Part shown: positions 28,135 to 37,103 of the stretch, piece by piece
Numbering within the stretch: position 1 is the first letter of the stretch
Layout: every line of letters starts with the position of its first letter
Source: Propionibacteriaceae bacterium
GTDB lineage: Bacteria; Actinomycetota; Actinomycetes; Propionibacteriales; Propionibacteriaceae
Length of the DNA stretch: 64,000 nt
Assembly: GCA_031262485.1 (NCBI GenBank)
Contig: JAISHO010000047.1
Location: 53,277 to 117,276, forward strand
Direction: 5' to 3'
Program-made: the position numbers and the translations under genes
The notes under the pieces: generated by a model
The model's database searches: none
What the model was told of the DNA's origin: nothing
What the model saw: only the letters and a program-made list of their open reading frames with translations

Positions 28135-28358
28135 TCGCTCCTGTCGTAGAGATCGACGCCGACAGCCGAGGCTGACCATCTCGCGGGACGGGATCGACGA
28201 CGACTCCCCCGTCACATCGGCAATGCCGACCTCCTGCGTGAGGCGATCGACGGCAGCGTCGGGGCCTAGATGGGAAGGCACAACCGCTCAACTTCGGTGT
28301 CACGTCGGCTGCCGATCTGCGCGATCGAACTTCCCTCGGAAAATGCGTCGTCTCTGAC
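28135..28358. other. Gene-free stretch between repeat array and ATPase promoter
   Basis: No supported gene; together with the repeat blocks, 27625-28540 has no coding sequence. The minus-strand reading of 28150-28280 gives a short peptide (including DAAVDRLTQEVGIADV) that looks like a decayed gene or mobile-element fragment, but it cannot be assigned. Confidence 0.4.
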
Positions 28359-28412
28359 CAAAGTTCCATCGAGTTTTGCGTAATTTAGCGTCAAAGTTCC
28401 ATCGATCTTTGC
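28359..28412. promoter_or_regulatory. Pair of 21-bp direct repeats upstream of the DUF4143 ATPase
   Basis: Positions 28359-28379 and 28392-28412 agree at 19 of 21 bases (both start CAAAGTTCCATCGA), 33 bp apart. The second is a dyad: CAAAG, 10 bp, CTTTG. They lie about 130-180 bp before the ATPase start codon. Their spacing of about three helical turns suggests operators for a regulator, perhaps the ATPase's own. Confidence 0.55.
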
Positions 28413-28540
28413 TATCGTCGTGGGTGTCCACGCTCAAGGTATGAGGGTACGAGTGGCTCTCTTGCCTGGTGATCGCGAGGGGATGGCGCTTGCCGCCTCG
28501 TTCGCGGCAGGCATAGGGAGAGGACGAAGGGAGGGCCCTG

Positions 28541-29854
28541 ATGCGTCGAGCATTGTTATCCGATCTTGAGTCCTGGAAGAACGATCCGCACCGCAAGCCT
28601 CTGGTGTTGCGCGGCGCCCGTCAGGTGGGGAAGACGTGGTTGTTGCGAGAGTTCGGCCGGTCGAGTTTCGATCGCACCATCTATGTCAGTTTGGAGGATT
28701 CGCCGGCGGCGCGGGGAATCTTCTCTCTTGATAGCGACACGAAGCGGATCGCCGCGTCCCTCGCTCTCATCGATGGCGCCGGGGCGATCGATCCGGCGAC
28801 GACGCTCATCATCCTCGACGAGGTCCAGGAGGAGCCGGCGGCGTTGCGGGCAATGAAGTACTTCGCGGAGAACGCCCCCGAATATCACATCGCCTGCGCG
28901 GGGTCGCTACTCGGCGTCGCCCTTCATGCGGGGACGACGTTCCCTGTCGGCAAAGTCGATTTTCTCACTCTTCATCCCATGACGTTCCTTGAATTTCTCG
29001 ACGCCCAGGGTCGCGGAGATCTCGCGAACGCCATCGCGGATTTCTCCCCCGATCTCATCGCTCCGTTCCATGAGGATCTAGTCGAGTGGTTGCGCTGGTA
29101 TCTCTTCGTCGGCGGTATGCCTGAAGTCGTCGAACGTTTCTCCGAGGCTCGCGACACGGCCGCCGCCCGCCGGGTTCAACGCCAACTTCTCGACGCTTAT
29201 GAGCAAGATTTCTCCAAGCACGCCCCCATCGAGGAGGTTCCCCGGTTGAGGGCGATCTGGCGCACGATTCCCGAACAATTGGCGAGAGAGAATCGGCGAT
29301 TCATCTACGGGCATATCTCGGCCGGGGCGAGAGCGAAAATGTATGAGCTGGCCCTCCTCTGGCTGGGTGACGCCGGACTCGTCGAACGGGTCAACCGGCT
29401 CACCGTTCCTCGCGTCCCTCTTGCCAGTTATGCGGACGACCGTGCGTTCAAGTTGTATTTTCACGATATCGGCCTTCTCGGCGCTCTCGCCGGCCTCGAT
29501 CAGCGCGCAGTCATCGACGGGGATGTCCTCTTCACCGAATTCAAAGGCGCCCTCACCGAGCAATATGTCTGCCAGCAACTCGTCGCCCAAGGAATGCGTC
29601 CGTATTACTGGACGAGCGATTCCGGGAACGCCGAAGTCGATTTCGTCATCGATAGGGACGGTGCACCGACACCCATCGAGGTCAAAGCGCACACGAATCT
29701 CCGAGCCAAATCGCTTCGGACCTATCGGGAGAAATATAACCCTGTCATCGCCGTCCGCACCTCGTTGGCTCCCTATGAGCGTCAGGAAGGACTTATCAAC
29801 CTGCCCCTCTACGCAGTCGGAGCGATCACCGGAGGCTTGAAGGAATCCAACTAG
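28541..29854 (+). CDS. AAA ATPase with DUF4143 C-terminal domain
   Basis: 437 residues. Walker A LRGARQVGKTWLL at about 23-35, Walker B TLIILDEVQE near 90, and CAGSLLG as sensor region. The C-terminal DUF4143 part (about 195-400) ends with GNAEVDFVIDRDGAPTPIEV, a PD-(D/E)XK-like core (D..., E-V-K). The family is widespread in bacteria and archaea, often in mobile or phase-variable settings; its function is not established. The ATG at 28541 follows a GAGGG. It is monocistronic, next to a decayed repeat array, and converges on the lipoprotein gene with 2 bp between stops. A fragment of the same family lies at 63457. Confidence 0.9.
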   Translation: MRRALLSDLESWKNDPHRKPLVLRGARQVGKTWLLREFGRSSFDRTIYVSLEDSPAARGIFSLDSDTKRIAASLALIDGAGAIDPATTLIILDEVQEEPAALRAMKYFAENAPEYHIACAGSLLGVALHAGTTFPVGKVDFLTLHPMTFLEFLDAQGRGDLANAIADFSPDLIAPFHEDLVEWLRWYLFVGGMPEVVERFSEARDTAAARRVQRQLLDAYEQDFSKHAPIEEVPRLRAIWRTIPEQLARENRRFIYGHISAGARAKMYELALLWLGDAGLVERVNRLTVPRVPLASYADDRAFKLYFHDIGLLGALAGLDQRAVIDGDVLFTEFKGALTEQYVCQQLVAQGMRPYYWTSDSGNAEVDFVIDRDGAPTPIEVKAHTNLRAKSLRTYREKYNPVIAVRTSLAPYERQEGLINLPLYAVGAITGGLKESN

Positions 29855-29856
29855 AT

Positions 29857-30627
29857 TCAGCTTCCGGGTGAGGGAGACTCCAGCTCAAATCCGTAGTCAT
29901 AGTAAGGCATCGATCCTGTATAAAAGACGCGATTTGACAAAACGCTTTTGAAGAAAGTACAGAAATGAATGGATCTCTTATCTTCTGTTGTTTGATTCCA
30001 GTTCTGATCTGTTCGATACTCTATAATGGGATCATATTCTTCATCTAGTCCTTGGCGTCGAAGGCATTCATTTAATACCTTCTTCATATCGGATGAATAA
30101 TCGGGATCGAGTTGTTGGAGTATGTATGCTAACTGAACGTATCTAGGACCACGAAGTTCACACTTTACAATTTCTTCGCCCAATTCTTCGAAATAGTCAG
30201 GAGTGGGTGCTAGTAAATCATTATAAGCTATTACAAATATTCCATCGACTGTGTGCACGTAATTTTCTTCAATACCGATTGAAGCTAAGCATGACTTGAA
30301 CTCACTCTTTGACAAAGAGTAATCTTGTCCTGAGATGTATCCTACTGTCGTGGCTCGAGTGAATATTTCACGTGTCAATTCCGATAAGCCTTCTCGGTAT
30401 AGCTGAACGGCGAAATATTCGGTCAACGTCGTCGGTCGTTGGGGTGGCTCCGGTGTGGGGGTCGGGAGTATTTCGTTGCTTGATGCAGTGGTCGGTTCTA
30501 TCGGGGTTTGCTCGGCTGGAGTCTGATCAACGGAGCATCCAGCGACGAAAGATCCAAATGCGAGCATGAGGGTGGCGATCACAAAGATGGATCGGGGGGT
30601 TGTGCCGCGAGGCCGCATTTTCTCCAT
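29857..30627 (-). CDS. Putative lipoprotein, function unknown
   Basis: About 256 residues from the ATG at 30627 (a TTG at 30633 and an ATG at 30618 are alternatives). It has a signal peptide with a lipobox FVAGC, then a Thr/Pro-rich linker, then a globular part with Cys at three or four positions (FKSCLASIGI, KCELRG, NECLRRQGL, HFCTFF) suggesting extracytoplasmic disulfides. The sequence is clearly AT-richer than its neighbours, which suggests acquisition. I do not recognise a family. It is followed by the convergent DUF4143 ATPase. Confidence 0.7.
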   Translation of the reverse strand: MEKMRPRGTTPRSIFVIATLMLAFGSFVAGCSVDQTPAEQTPIEPTTASSNEILPTPTPEPPQRPTTLTEYFAVQLYREGLSELTREIFTRATTVGYISGQDYSLSKSEFKSCLASIGIEENYVHTVDGIFVIAYNDLLAPTPDYFEELGEEIVKCELRGPRYVQLAYILQQLDPDYSSDMKKVLNECLRRQGLDEEYDPIIEYRTDQNWNQTTEDKRSIHFCTFFKSVLSNRVFYTGSMPYYDYGFELESPSPGS

Positions 30628-30761
30628 AGGCAAATACTAAATGGAACATGCGATCACTTTCGAGTTAGTTGTCGAAGGACGCCTGGCCGTTTACGCTGCC
30701 CGAGCCAACGCGCGAAGCCGTCAATCCGCCAGCAAAAAGCGACCCCCTCTCCCCGTCTGAA

Positions 30762-30805
30762 AATGGTTCGGCCCCCCACCATCTCAGGTGGGGGGCCGAA
30801 CCATT
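30762..30805. terminator. Strong 19-bp hairpin between lipoprotein gene and permease
   Basis: AATGGTTCGGCCCCCCACC (30762-30780) and its exact complement (30787-30805) with a 6-nt loop ATCTCA. Read on the minus strand, the stem is followed by a short T-rich stretch, so it most likely terminates the permease transcript that ends at 30883. Confidence 0.85.
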
Positions 30806-30882
30806 GAGCTTCAAAGAACTCTTACCCGGGAAACGCGCGGGACAAGCGAAACCTCGCGCGCCCCCGTCGTCTCTCCTTCTTA

Positions 30883-32469
30883 CTAGCTCTTCGCGTTGGC
30901 GGCGCCGACTTGTTCAGCGTCATGGTGGTGACGATGTTCGGAGACGTCGTGGAGGGTCTCACCGGTGGCGAGGCGCGAATGGGTGCGGGAGTAGAGGAAA
31001 TAGATGAGCATTCCGACGGCCAGCCAGACGACGAACCGAATCCAGGTGTCGACCGAGAGGTTGAGCATGAGGTAGAGGCAGATGAGCGCGCAGGCCGGGG
31101 AGATGATGTAAACGCCGGGGGCTTTGAAGGCCCGGGGCAGGTCGGGGCGCTTGACCCGCAGGACGAGGACGGCGATCGAGACGAGCGCGAAGGCCGACAG
31201 GGTGCCGATGTTGACCATCTCCTCGAGGATGCCGACGGGGGTGAGGGCCGAGAGCAGCGCGACGACGGTCGTGATGAGGATCGTGATGACCGACGGGGTG
31301 CGGCGGGTCGGGTGGACGCGGGCCAGGCCGATGGGCAGGAGGTGGTCGCGGCACATGGCGTAGGTGATGCGAACACCGCCCGTCATCATCGTCAAGACGA
31401 CGGTGGCCAGACCGGCGACGGCGCCGGCGGAGATGAGGATGGCCGCCCAGGTGACGCCGTGGTAGGCGAAGGCGTCGGCCAGCGCGGCGGTCGGGTTGAG
31501 CTGGTCGTAGGGGACCATGCCGGTGACGACGAGCGCGACGAGGATATACAGCACGGTGCAGATGGCGAGCGAGCCGAGGATGCCGATCGGGATGTCGCGC
31601 TTGGGGTTGCGCGTCTCTTCAGCGGTGGTGGCGACGGCGTCGAAGCCGATGAAGGAGAAGAAGACGAGCGACGCGCCGGCGATGATGCCGCCGAAGCCGT
31701 AGGCGGTGGCCGCCCCGCCGCCGAAGAGGGCTTGGAGGAGCGGACGGTGCCCGCCGGAGGTGGCGGACGCGTCAGCCGGGCAGTCGGCCGCGCCGACGAC
31801 GCAGGACTCGGGCAGGAACGGCGTCCAGTTGGAGACGGTGATGAACCCGATGCCGGCGATGATGATGAAGATGACGATGAAGACCTTGATGGCGACGAGG
31901 ATCATGTTGACCCGCATCGACTCCTTGATGCCGAGGTAGATGAGCGAACCGACGCCGATCGACAAGGCGAAAGCGGCGATGTCGAAGTGCCCGCCGTTGG
32001 CGATGGCGTCGGGCAGGAGGTTCTCCTGAACCCCGTCGACGGTTGGCTGCCCCGATATCTGGTTGAGGAATTTATTGAAGTATCCGCTCCAGCCTTGCGC
32101 GACGGTGGCGGCCACCATCCAGAACTCGAGGATGAGGTCCCAGCCGATGATCCAGGCGAAGATCTCGCCTAGTGAGGCATACGAGAAGGTGTAGGCCGAG
32201 CCAGAGACGGGGACGGACGAGGCGAATTCGGCATAGCACAACGCCGCCAGCGCGCAGCAGAGCGCGGCGACGAGGAAGCTGATGACGACGGCCGGGCCGG
32301 CGTTGTTATGGGCGACACGGCCGGTGATGACGAAGATGCCGGCGCCGATGATCGCTCCGATGCCGAAGACGGTCAGGTCGAGCGCGCCGATGTTCTTCTT
32401 CAGCTTGAAATCCGGCTCTTCCGCGTCGGCGAGCGATTGCTCGATGGATTTCGTTCTCATCAAGTTCAT
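30883..32469 (-). CDS. APC-family amino-acid permease (cationic amino-acid transporter type)
   Basis: 528 residues with about 12 hydrophobic helices. Opening LDLTVFGIGAIIGAGIFVITG is the helix-1 motif of the APC superfamily; SFIGFDAVATTAEETRNPKRDIPIGI is the conserved helix 6/loop signature, typical of the CAT subfamily (TC 2.A.3.3). It probably imports arginine, lysine or another amino acid by proton-coupled transport; specificity cannot be read. The His-rich tail (HRHHHDAE) is unusual. The ATG at 32469 is preceded by GAGAGGA. It is monocistronic, with a strong hairpin after it. A 420-codon ORF on the opposite strand is a codon shadow. Confidence 0.93.
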   Translation of the reverse strand: MNLMRTKSIEQSLADAEEPDFKLKKNIGALDLTVFGIGAIIGAGIFVITGRVAHNNAGPAVVISFLVAALCCALAALCYAEFASSVPVSGSAYTFSYASLGEIFAWIIGWDLILEFWMVAATVAQGWSGYFNKFLNQISGQPTVDGVQENLLPDAIANGGHFDIAAFALSIGVGSLIYLGIKESMRVNMILVAIKVFIVIFIIIAGIGFITVSNWTPFLPESCVVGAADCPADASATSGGHRPLLQALFGGGAATAYGFGGIIAGASLVFFSFIGFDAVATTAEETRNPKRDIPIGILGSLAICTVLYILVALVVTGMVPYDQLNPTAALADAFAYHGVTWAAILISAGAVAGLATVVLTMMTGGVRITYAMCRDHLLPIGLARVHPTRRTPSVITILITTVVALLSALTPVGILEEMVNIGTLSAFALVSIAVLVLRVKRPDLPRAFKAPGVYIISPACALICLYLMLNLSVDTWIRFVVWLAVGMLIYFLYSRTHSRLATGETLHDVSEHRHHHDAEQVGAANAKS

Positions 32470-33111
32470 CGTGGTGGGTTCCTCTCATGTTCTTCGGGGG
32501 CTCCGACTCGCCGTCTTGCCCCTAGTCGCGACGCTGCGGCTAGGGAAATCATCCGGGGACGACAGGGTGAACGGTGAGAGGAGTTTTCGTTGTAGAGGTG
32601 GTCGACGCGATGACGTCGGGAGAGCGCCGTCACGCCTGGCGCCGGGCCGAGGCCCAGCTGTATGAAGTTGTCCAGGCCAAGGCCTGGCCACAATTTCTCG
32701 TGATGACAAGGATTATAGGACTGGCACGGGGCGAGGGGAAGATCAACACGGGTGATTTCCCAGCAACGAGATTGCATGAAAACTTGTGATTTTGGTAGGA
32801 TAAAATCCTTGCGGAGGGGTATGGCGTGCCGGTGAGGCCGGGGGCCAGTTCGGCTGGCGTGGCCAGAGTCGGCGTCGGACGATCGCTTGTTCCAGATCAA
32901 GAAATGTTTCTATTTCTAGACGGGGATGAGGTCGGTCCGTCTGAGAGCTTGAGAAAGTTCTCAGAAAGAAACGGGAATGACAGCCCTCGTCTCGTTGTTC
33001 CTGAGAAAAGAACCGACCGGATGAGGCGTTTCGGGGCGAGAAGGAGTACCCTGATATAAGGGTCTGGGGTGAGAACGGGGATTCTGAACACAGATTCAAC
33101 GGTGTCGACTG
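32470..33111. other. Intergenic region, no supported gene
   Basis: Between divergent permease and M23 genes. Several short ORFs exist, none with SD or protein-like composition. The right half becomes AT-richer toward the promoter at 33112. It should contain the permease promoter on the minus strand. No repeat or RNA element recognised. Confidence 0.5.
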
Positions 33112-33140
33112 TTGAAATATTTCTGTGAGGTCCTTATAAT
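33112..33140 (+). promoter_or_regulatory. Housekeeping-type promoter for the M23 peptidase gene
   Basis: TTGAAA (33112-33117) and TATAAT (33135-33140) are separated by exactly 17 bp, a near-perfect sigma-70-type promoter. The predicted start is about 65 bp before the ATG at 33210. Such a strong match is rare in this GC-rich window and suggests high constitutive expression. Confidence 0.8.
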
Positions 33141-33209
33141 TTTCTCAGTTTCGGATCTTCGTCCACGTCCATGGTGGTCGGTGAACGTGGATCAACACAG
33201 GAGGTATTT

Positions 33210-34325
33210 ATGGGTGGGTGTTCGCGGCTGCGGCGCTTGGTCGCCGGGCTGGGGGTTCCGGTGCTCGCTGCGGCTTTGGCGCTCGGTTCGGCCCCCGCCG
33301 TCCACGCCGATCCCGCCGACGACACGTCGACCGGCAGCGAGAACCTCGTCTCCGAACCGAACACCATTGAAGAAGCCCGCACCCTCCTCGAACAGCTCGA
33401 AGTCGAGCAAAGCGAACTCAATCTTCAAATCTCTGAGACGCAGCAGCGCCTCGACGCCGCGCAAGCGCAGTTGACGCAGACGGAAGCCGGCATCGCCGAG
33501 ATCGAGGCCACGATCGAAGCCAAGCGCGTCCAGTTGACGCAGATCGCGCTCCAGCAATATCAGACGCAGGGCATCAGCCAGGCGTACATGTTCTTCGCCT
33601 CCGACGCCGACACGATGCTCGACCAGATGTCGTCGATGGAGCGTCTCAGCGAGACGACGAACCAGCACCTGCAAGATTTCTATCTTCAGCAGACGAACCT
33701 CGAGGATCTCGAGCGCAGCCAGCAGTCGTCCTTCGACGAGGTCGCCGAGGCGCGCGCCGGGCTGGCCGATCTCGAAGCCGAGATGCAGGTCAAGGTCACG
33801 GCCGCCAACGCTGCGCTGACCCGTCTCACCGCTGAAGCCGAAGCCAAGGCCGCCGCGGCCCGCGCCGCTGTCGCCGCCGCTTCGGGCGCGTCCGTCGCCG
33901 CCGGGTCGACCGCCTCGCTCCTGCCCAGCTCGGGCGGGTTCGTCTGGCCGACGAGCGGCACCATCACTTCGAACTATGGCGGCCGTATCCACCCGATCTA
34001 CGGCTCCTACGCCTTCCATGACGGTCTCGACCTCGGCGCCTCCTGCGGCACCCCGGCCGTCGCCGCGGCCAACGGCGTCGTCACCGACGCCTACTACACG
34101 AGCGGCTACGGCAACCGGCTCTTCGTCGACAACGGCATCATCAACGGCCAGCACATCGTCACCTCGTACAACCACCTCCAGGGCTTCGCGTCTTCGGTCG
34201 GCCAATCCGTCTCGCAAGGCGAAACGGTCGCCTATGTGGGCACGACCGGCGCCTCGACCGGCTGCCACCTCCACTTCATGGTCTGGGTCAACGGCACGCT
34301 GACGGACCCGCTCAACTATCTCTGA
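33210..34325 (+). CDS. Secreted M23-family peptidoglycan endopeptidase with coiled coil
   Basis: 371 residues. Signal peptide (basic start, LVAGLGVPVLAAALALGSAP, cleavage near VHA). A long coiled coil from about 50 to 240 (EQLEVEQSELNLQISETQQR and on) resembles the CwlO/EnvC/PcsB regulatory helices. The C-terminal M23 (LytM) domain has FHDGLDLGASCG (zinc His and Asp) and GCHLHFMVW (HxH). M23 enzymes cut stem-peptide cross-links; the coiled coil suggests control by FtsEX-like partners. The ATG at 33210 follows AGGAGG; the longer frame upstream lacks an SD. Strong promoter upstream and hairpin terminator downstream: one gene, one transcript. Confidence 0.93.
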   Translation: MGGCSRLRRLVAGLGVPVLAAALALGSAPAVHADPADDTSTGSENLVSEPNTIEEARTLLEQLEVEQSELNLQISETQQRLDAAQAQLTQTEAGIAEIEATIEAKRVQLTQIALQQYQTQGISQAYMFFASDADTMLDQMSSMERLSETTNQHLQDFYLQQTNLEDLERSQQSSFDEVAEARAGLADLEAEMQVKVTAANAALTRLTAEAEAKAAAARAAVAAASGASVAAGSTASLLPSSGGFVWPTSGTITSNYGGRIHPIYGSYAFHDGLDLGASCGTPAVAAANGVVTDAYYTSGYGNRLFVDNGIINGQHIVTSYNHLQGFASSVGQSVSQGETVAYVGTTGASTGCHLHFMVWVNGTLTDPLNYL

Positions 34326-34354
34326 GCCCTCATCTGAATCATCATCGCGAACTG

Positions 34355-34382
34355 CGGCCCCGGGTTTCCCCGGGGCCGTTGG
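34355..34382 (+). terminator. GC-rich hairpin after the M23 gene
   Basis: CGGCCCCGGG (34355-34364) / CCCGGGGCCG (34369-34378), a perfect 10-bp stem with loop TTTC, 30 bp after the stop. Only TT follows the stem, so termination may be leaky. The remaining 310 bp up to rpsF hold no supported gene and should carry the rpsF promoter. Confidence 0.75.
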
Positions 34383-34694
34383 CGTTGGGGGCGGGGTGGG
34401 CCACGCTCGACGATCATGCAGACGACGAGATCCGGGCCGACGACGAGCCCGTGATCGTCACCGTCAAGGCTTGGGAAAGGACGAGTCGCCTCGCGTGGTG
34501 GTGAGCGCGTCGAAGGATTTCCGCCCCGTGCCGCCACCGGGTAAGGTTGCTCCTTGGCGCAGGGCTTCATGAGCCCTCGTCGCCAACGGATCACCGGATC
34601 GCTGGTGGGGTCGTGCGCCCCGTCGTCGAGATGGCTCCGTCCTCCTGCTGCGGGAGCGTCTCGTAGCCGATGAAGTCCATAGGAGATCACGCCG

Positions 34695-34982
34695 ATGCGC
34701 GATTACGAAATCATGATCATCCTCGATCCGGAGGTGGACGACCGTCAGGTCGAGCCTCTCATCGATAACTACCTCAAACTCGTCACCCAGGCCAAGGGCA
34801 AGGTCGTCAACGTCGATTACATGGGACGTCGTCGCTTCGCCTACGAGATCAAGAAGAAGGCCGAGGGCACCTACGTCGTCGCCTATGTCGAGGCCGAGCC
34901 CGACACCGTCAAGGAACTCGATCGCCGCTTCGGCATCGACGAGCGCGTCCTGCGGGCCAAGGTCTTCCGTCCCGAGAAGTGA
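34695..34982 (+). CDS. rpsF: 30S ribosomal protein S6
   Basis: 95 residues, full-length S6: MRDYEIMIILDPEVDDRQVE, YMGRRRFAYEIKKKAEGTYV, LDRRFGIDERVLR. S6 pairs with S18 on the 30S platform. The SD AGGAG lies nine bases before the ATG. First gene of the rpsF-ssb-rpsR-rplI operon, the standard bacterial order. Confidence 0.98.
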   Translation: MRDYEIMIILDPEVDDRQVEPLIDNYLKLVTQAKGKVVNVDYMGRRRFAYEIKKKAEGTYVVAYVEAEPDTVKELDRRFGIDERVLRAKVFRPEK

Positions 34983-35039
34983 CGTCCCGTCCGCTCACCC
35001 GGGCAATGGAACAACCCCCTCACTGGTATCGGAGAACCC

Positions 35040-35630
35040 ATGGCAGGCGAAACCACTATTACATTGGTCGGCAATCTCACGGCTGATCCTGAACTGCGCT
35101 TCACGCCCACCGGCGCTGCTGTCGCGAACTTCACCGTCGCCTCGACGCCGCGCACCTTCGACCGTCAAACCGGCGAATGGAAAGACGGCGAGGCCATGTT
35201 CATCAACTGCTCGGTTTGGCGCCAGGTGGCGGAGAACGTCGCCGAATCGCTGACCAAGGGCATGCGCGTCATCGTCCAGGGGCGTCTCAAGTCGCGCTCC
35301 TACGAATCGCGCGAGGGCGAACGTCGCACCGTCTTCGAGATCGACGTCGACGAGATCGGCCCGGCGCTGCGCTACGCCACAGCCAAGGTCACCCGCAACC
35401 CGTCCAACTATCAAGGCGGCCAGGGTGGTCAAGGCGGCGGCTCCTATGGTGGGGGCGGCGGTGGCTACAGCGGTCACAGCGGTGGCGGCCAAGGCGGCTA
35501 CGGCGGCGGCAACCAGGGTGGTTACAACCAAGGCGGCCAAGGCGGTGGCGGTTGGGGCGGTGGCTCCTCGTCGAACGAGCCGGTCGCCGACCCGTGGGCC
35601 AACGCCCAATCCGACGAACCGCCGTTCTGA
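35040..35630 (+). CDS. ssb: Single-stranded DNA-binding protein
   Basis: 196 residues. N-terminal OB fold to about 115: [81 protein letters not shown] glycine/Gln/Tyr-rich linker follows (about 125-180), then the acidic tail [13 protein letters not shown], whose end binds partner proteins. It coats ssDNA during replication and repair. Located between rpsF and rpsR, 57 bp after rpsF. Confidence 0.98.
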   Translation: MAGETTITLVGNLTADPELRFTPTGAAVANFTVASTPRTFDRQTGEWKDGEAMFINCSVWRQVAENVAESLTKGMRVIVQGRLKSRSYESREGERRTVFEIDVDEIGPALRYATAKVTRNPSNYQGGQGGQGGGSYGGGGGGYSGHSGGGQGGYGGGNQGGYNQGGQGGGGWGGGSSSNEPVADPWANAQSDEPPF

Positions 35631-35736
35631 TCCACGCGAGATGGCGCCCCGGAGATCACCGGGCCGGCCATCATGAGGGTTGACGAGGCACGACGCCGAG
35701 CCGCCCTCCCCGAACGAACAAACAAATAGGCACATT

Positions 35737-35759
35737 CCAACGGGTTCGACACCCGTTGG
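35737..35759 (+). promoter_or_regulatory. Hairpin in the rpsR leader
   Basis: CCAACGGGT (35737-35745) / ACCCGTTGG (35751-35759), a 9-bp perfect stem with loop TCGAC, ending 24 bp before the rpsR start. It is not followed by a T-run. It could stabilise or attenuate the transcript between ssb and rpsR-rplI, or be an autoregulatory target for S18. Confidence 0.5.
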
Positions 35760-35782
35760 GCTCAGAAAAGGAGAGCACCATA

Positions 35783-36016
35783 ATGGCCCCACGAAAGCCG
35801 ATGTCGAAGAAGAAGATCGTCCCCGTCAAAACGGTGAGGATCGGCAAGGTCGACTATAAAGACGTCACGACGCTGCGGAAGTTCATCTCCGAGCGCGGCA
35901 AGATCCGCGCCCGCCGGGTGACGGGCCTGAGCGTCCAAGATCAGCGCAAGGTCGCCAACGCCATCAAGAACGCGCGTGAAATGGCCCTGCTGCCCTACGT
36001 CTCGACCACCCGCTGA
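35783..36016 (+). CDS. rpsR: 30S ribosomal protein S18, cysteine-free form
   Basis: 77 residues: [58 protein letters not shown]. Full S18 core, but the N-terminal Cys pair of the zinc-type S18 is replaced (KIVPVK where C-x-x-C is usual), so it is a zinc-independent version. The ATG at 35783 has AAGGAG upstream; the nine codons before it are out. S18 binds S6 and 16S rRNA. rplI follows after 18 bp. Confidence 0.95.
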   Translation: MAPRKPMSKKKIVPVKTVRIGKVDYKDVTTLRKFISERGKIRARRVTGLSVQDQRKVANAIKNAREMALLPYVSTTR

Positions 36017-36034
36017 TAAGGAGGAGGCTTCATC

Positions 36035-36481
36035 ATGAAACTCATTTTGACGACCGCGGTCGACAAGCTCGGCATCGCCGGCGACATCGTCGACGTCAAG
36101 CCTGGTTATGGCCGTAATTTCCTCCTCCCCCAAGGCCGGGCGATCGCCTGGACGAAGGGCGCGGAGAAGCAGATCGACGGCATCAAGCGGGCGCGCGACG
36201 CCCGTGAGATCCGTGGCATCGACCACGCCAACCAGGTCCGCCAGCAACTCGAGGGACTCAACGTCACCCTCAAGGCGCGGGCGGCCGAGGGCGGCACCCT
36301 CTTCGGCGCCATCACCCCGGCCACGCTCGCCCAGGCGGTCAAGCAGGCCGGTGGACCCGCTGTCGACAAGCGCGCCATCACGATCGCCAAGCCGATCAAG
36401 ACGATCGGGCTGCACACGATCGGCATCAAGCTGCACGACGCCGTCACGGCGCATGTGGCGGTGTCCATCGTGGCCGCCTAA
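36035..36481 (+). CDS. rplI: 50S ribosomal protein L9
   Basis: 148 residues, full length. N-terminal L9 signature: GIAGDIVDVKPGYGRNFLLP. Then the connecting helix and a C-terminal domain (LFGAITPATLAQAVKQAGGP, KPIKTIGLHTIGIKLHDAV). Binds 23S rRNA near L1 and protrudes from the ribosome. SD AAGGAGG before the ATG. Last gene of the operon, followed by a strong terminator at 36652. Confidence 0.98.
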   Translation: MKLILTTAVDKLGIAGDIVDVKPGYGRNFLLPQGRAIAWTKGAEKQIDGIKRARDAREIRGIDHANQVRQQLEGLNVTLKARAAEGGTLFGAITPATLAQAVKQAGGPAVDKRAITIAKPIKTIGLHTIGIKLHDAVTAHVAVSIVAA

Positions 36482-36597
36482 CTGTGAGAACTGGCCAGGA
36501 GAAACGCTGGACTGCGTTGTCGATCAGTCGCGGTATGTCCAATACCGCTCCTTCCTCCGCCTTGCCAGCCTTCCACCTGGCCACTTCTCAGTGGTGA

Positions 36598-36629
36598 AAC
36601 TGATATTCATAGCGTGAACTGATATTCAT
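36598..36629. repeat. 13-bp direct repeat after rplI
   Basis: AACTGATATTCAT occurs at 36598-36610 and 36617-36629, 19 bp apart. It lies between the rplI stop and its terminator. Meaning unknown; it may be a duplication scar. Confidence 0.7.
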
Positions 36630-36651
36630 CGGTTCCACTCAAGCCCATCGG

Positions 36652-36693
36652 GACCGCCCCGCTGCTTCGGCAGTCGGGGCGGTCTCGTCATTT
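36652..36693 (+). terminator. Terminator of the rpsF-ssb-rpsR-rplI operon
   Basis: GACCGCCCCG (36652-36661) / CGGGGCGGTC (36675-36684) with an inner CTGC-TTCG-GCAG stem-loop, a UUCG-type tetraloop; TCGTCATTTC follows. A textbook-strong hairpin. Confidence 0.85.
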
Positions 36694-37103
36694 CTTATAG
36701 CTGCTTTGTTCTTGGTGTCCGGAGGGTGGAGACACCGTGGGGTCGGTTCTCCAGTGGAAGGGTTTTGACTCCACCCATAGTTCTACAAAAGTGACTGGTA
36801 TCAACTCAGTGTTGAGGTAAAAATGAGACGTCGACGCGCCGGATCGTTGCGTCAAAATCCCCTAGTCGCCGTTTTGTCTCACCTAGCCACAGGGTGTTTA
36901 TGAGAAGAACATGGGTGTGACTTCTGCGGATTGTGCAACACGCCTAGTAAGAGCGGTTGACCTTTCACGAGAAGTTCATTAGCGTAAACCCCAGTCGTAT
37001 CCTCCCGGACGGCCGTGGTGTGGTTTACAAAGTGTTTCCCTCAGGTCTTCTCTTCCGTGTGGATGGCGGCGTTAATTGTCTACGCACCCTAGGGGAGAAG
37101 TAC
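36694..37103. other. Intergenic/leader region of the Pro-Thr repeat protein
   Basis: 410 bp without a supported gene. The frame of the downstream protein stays open from 36957, but those 49 codons have no SD and no signal-like content, so I treat them as leader. GGGGAG at 37092-37097 is the ribosome site. The promoter must be here; none is clear enough to place. Confidence 0.5.

Noticed and set aside
30365..30378. parS-like ATTTCACGTGTCAA inside the lipoprotein gene
   Set aside because: Only one half of the palindrome is correct; two core mismatches, coding and far from the origin.
30910..32172. 420-codon plus-strand frame across the permease gene
   Set aside because: Almost only Asp, Glu, Gly, Arg and Val; the permease on the minus strand has all family motifs.
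34316..34690. 124-codon minus-strand ORF before rpsF
   Set aside because: Overlaps the M23 terminator hairpin and the rpsF leader, no SD, low-complexity Arg/Pro/Gly content.
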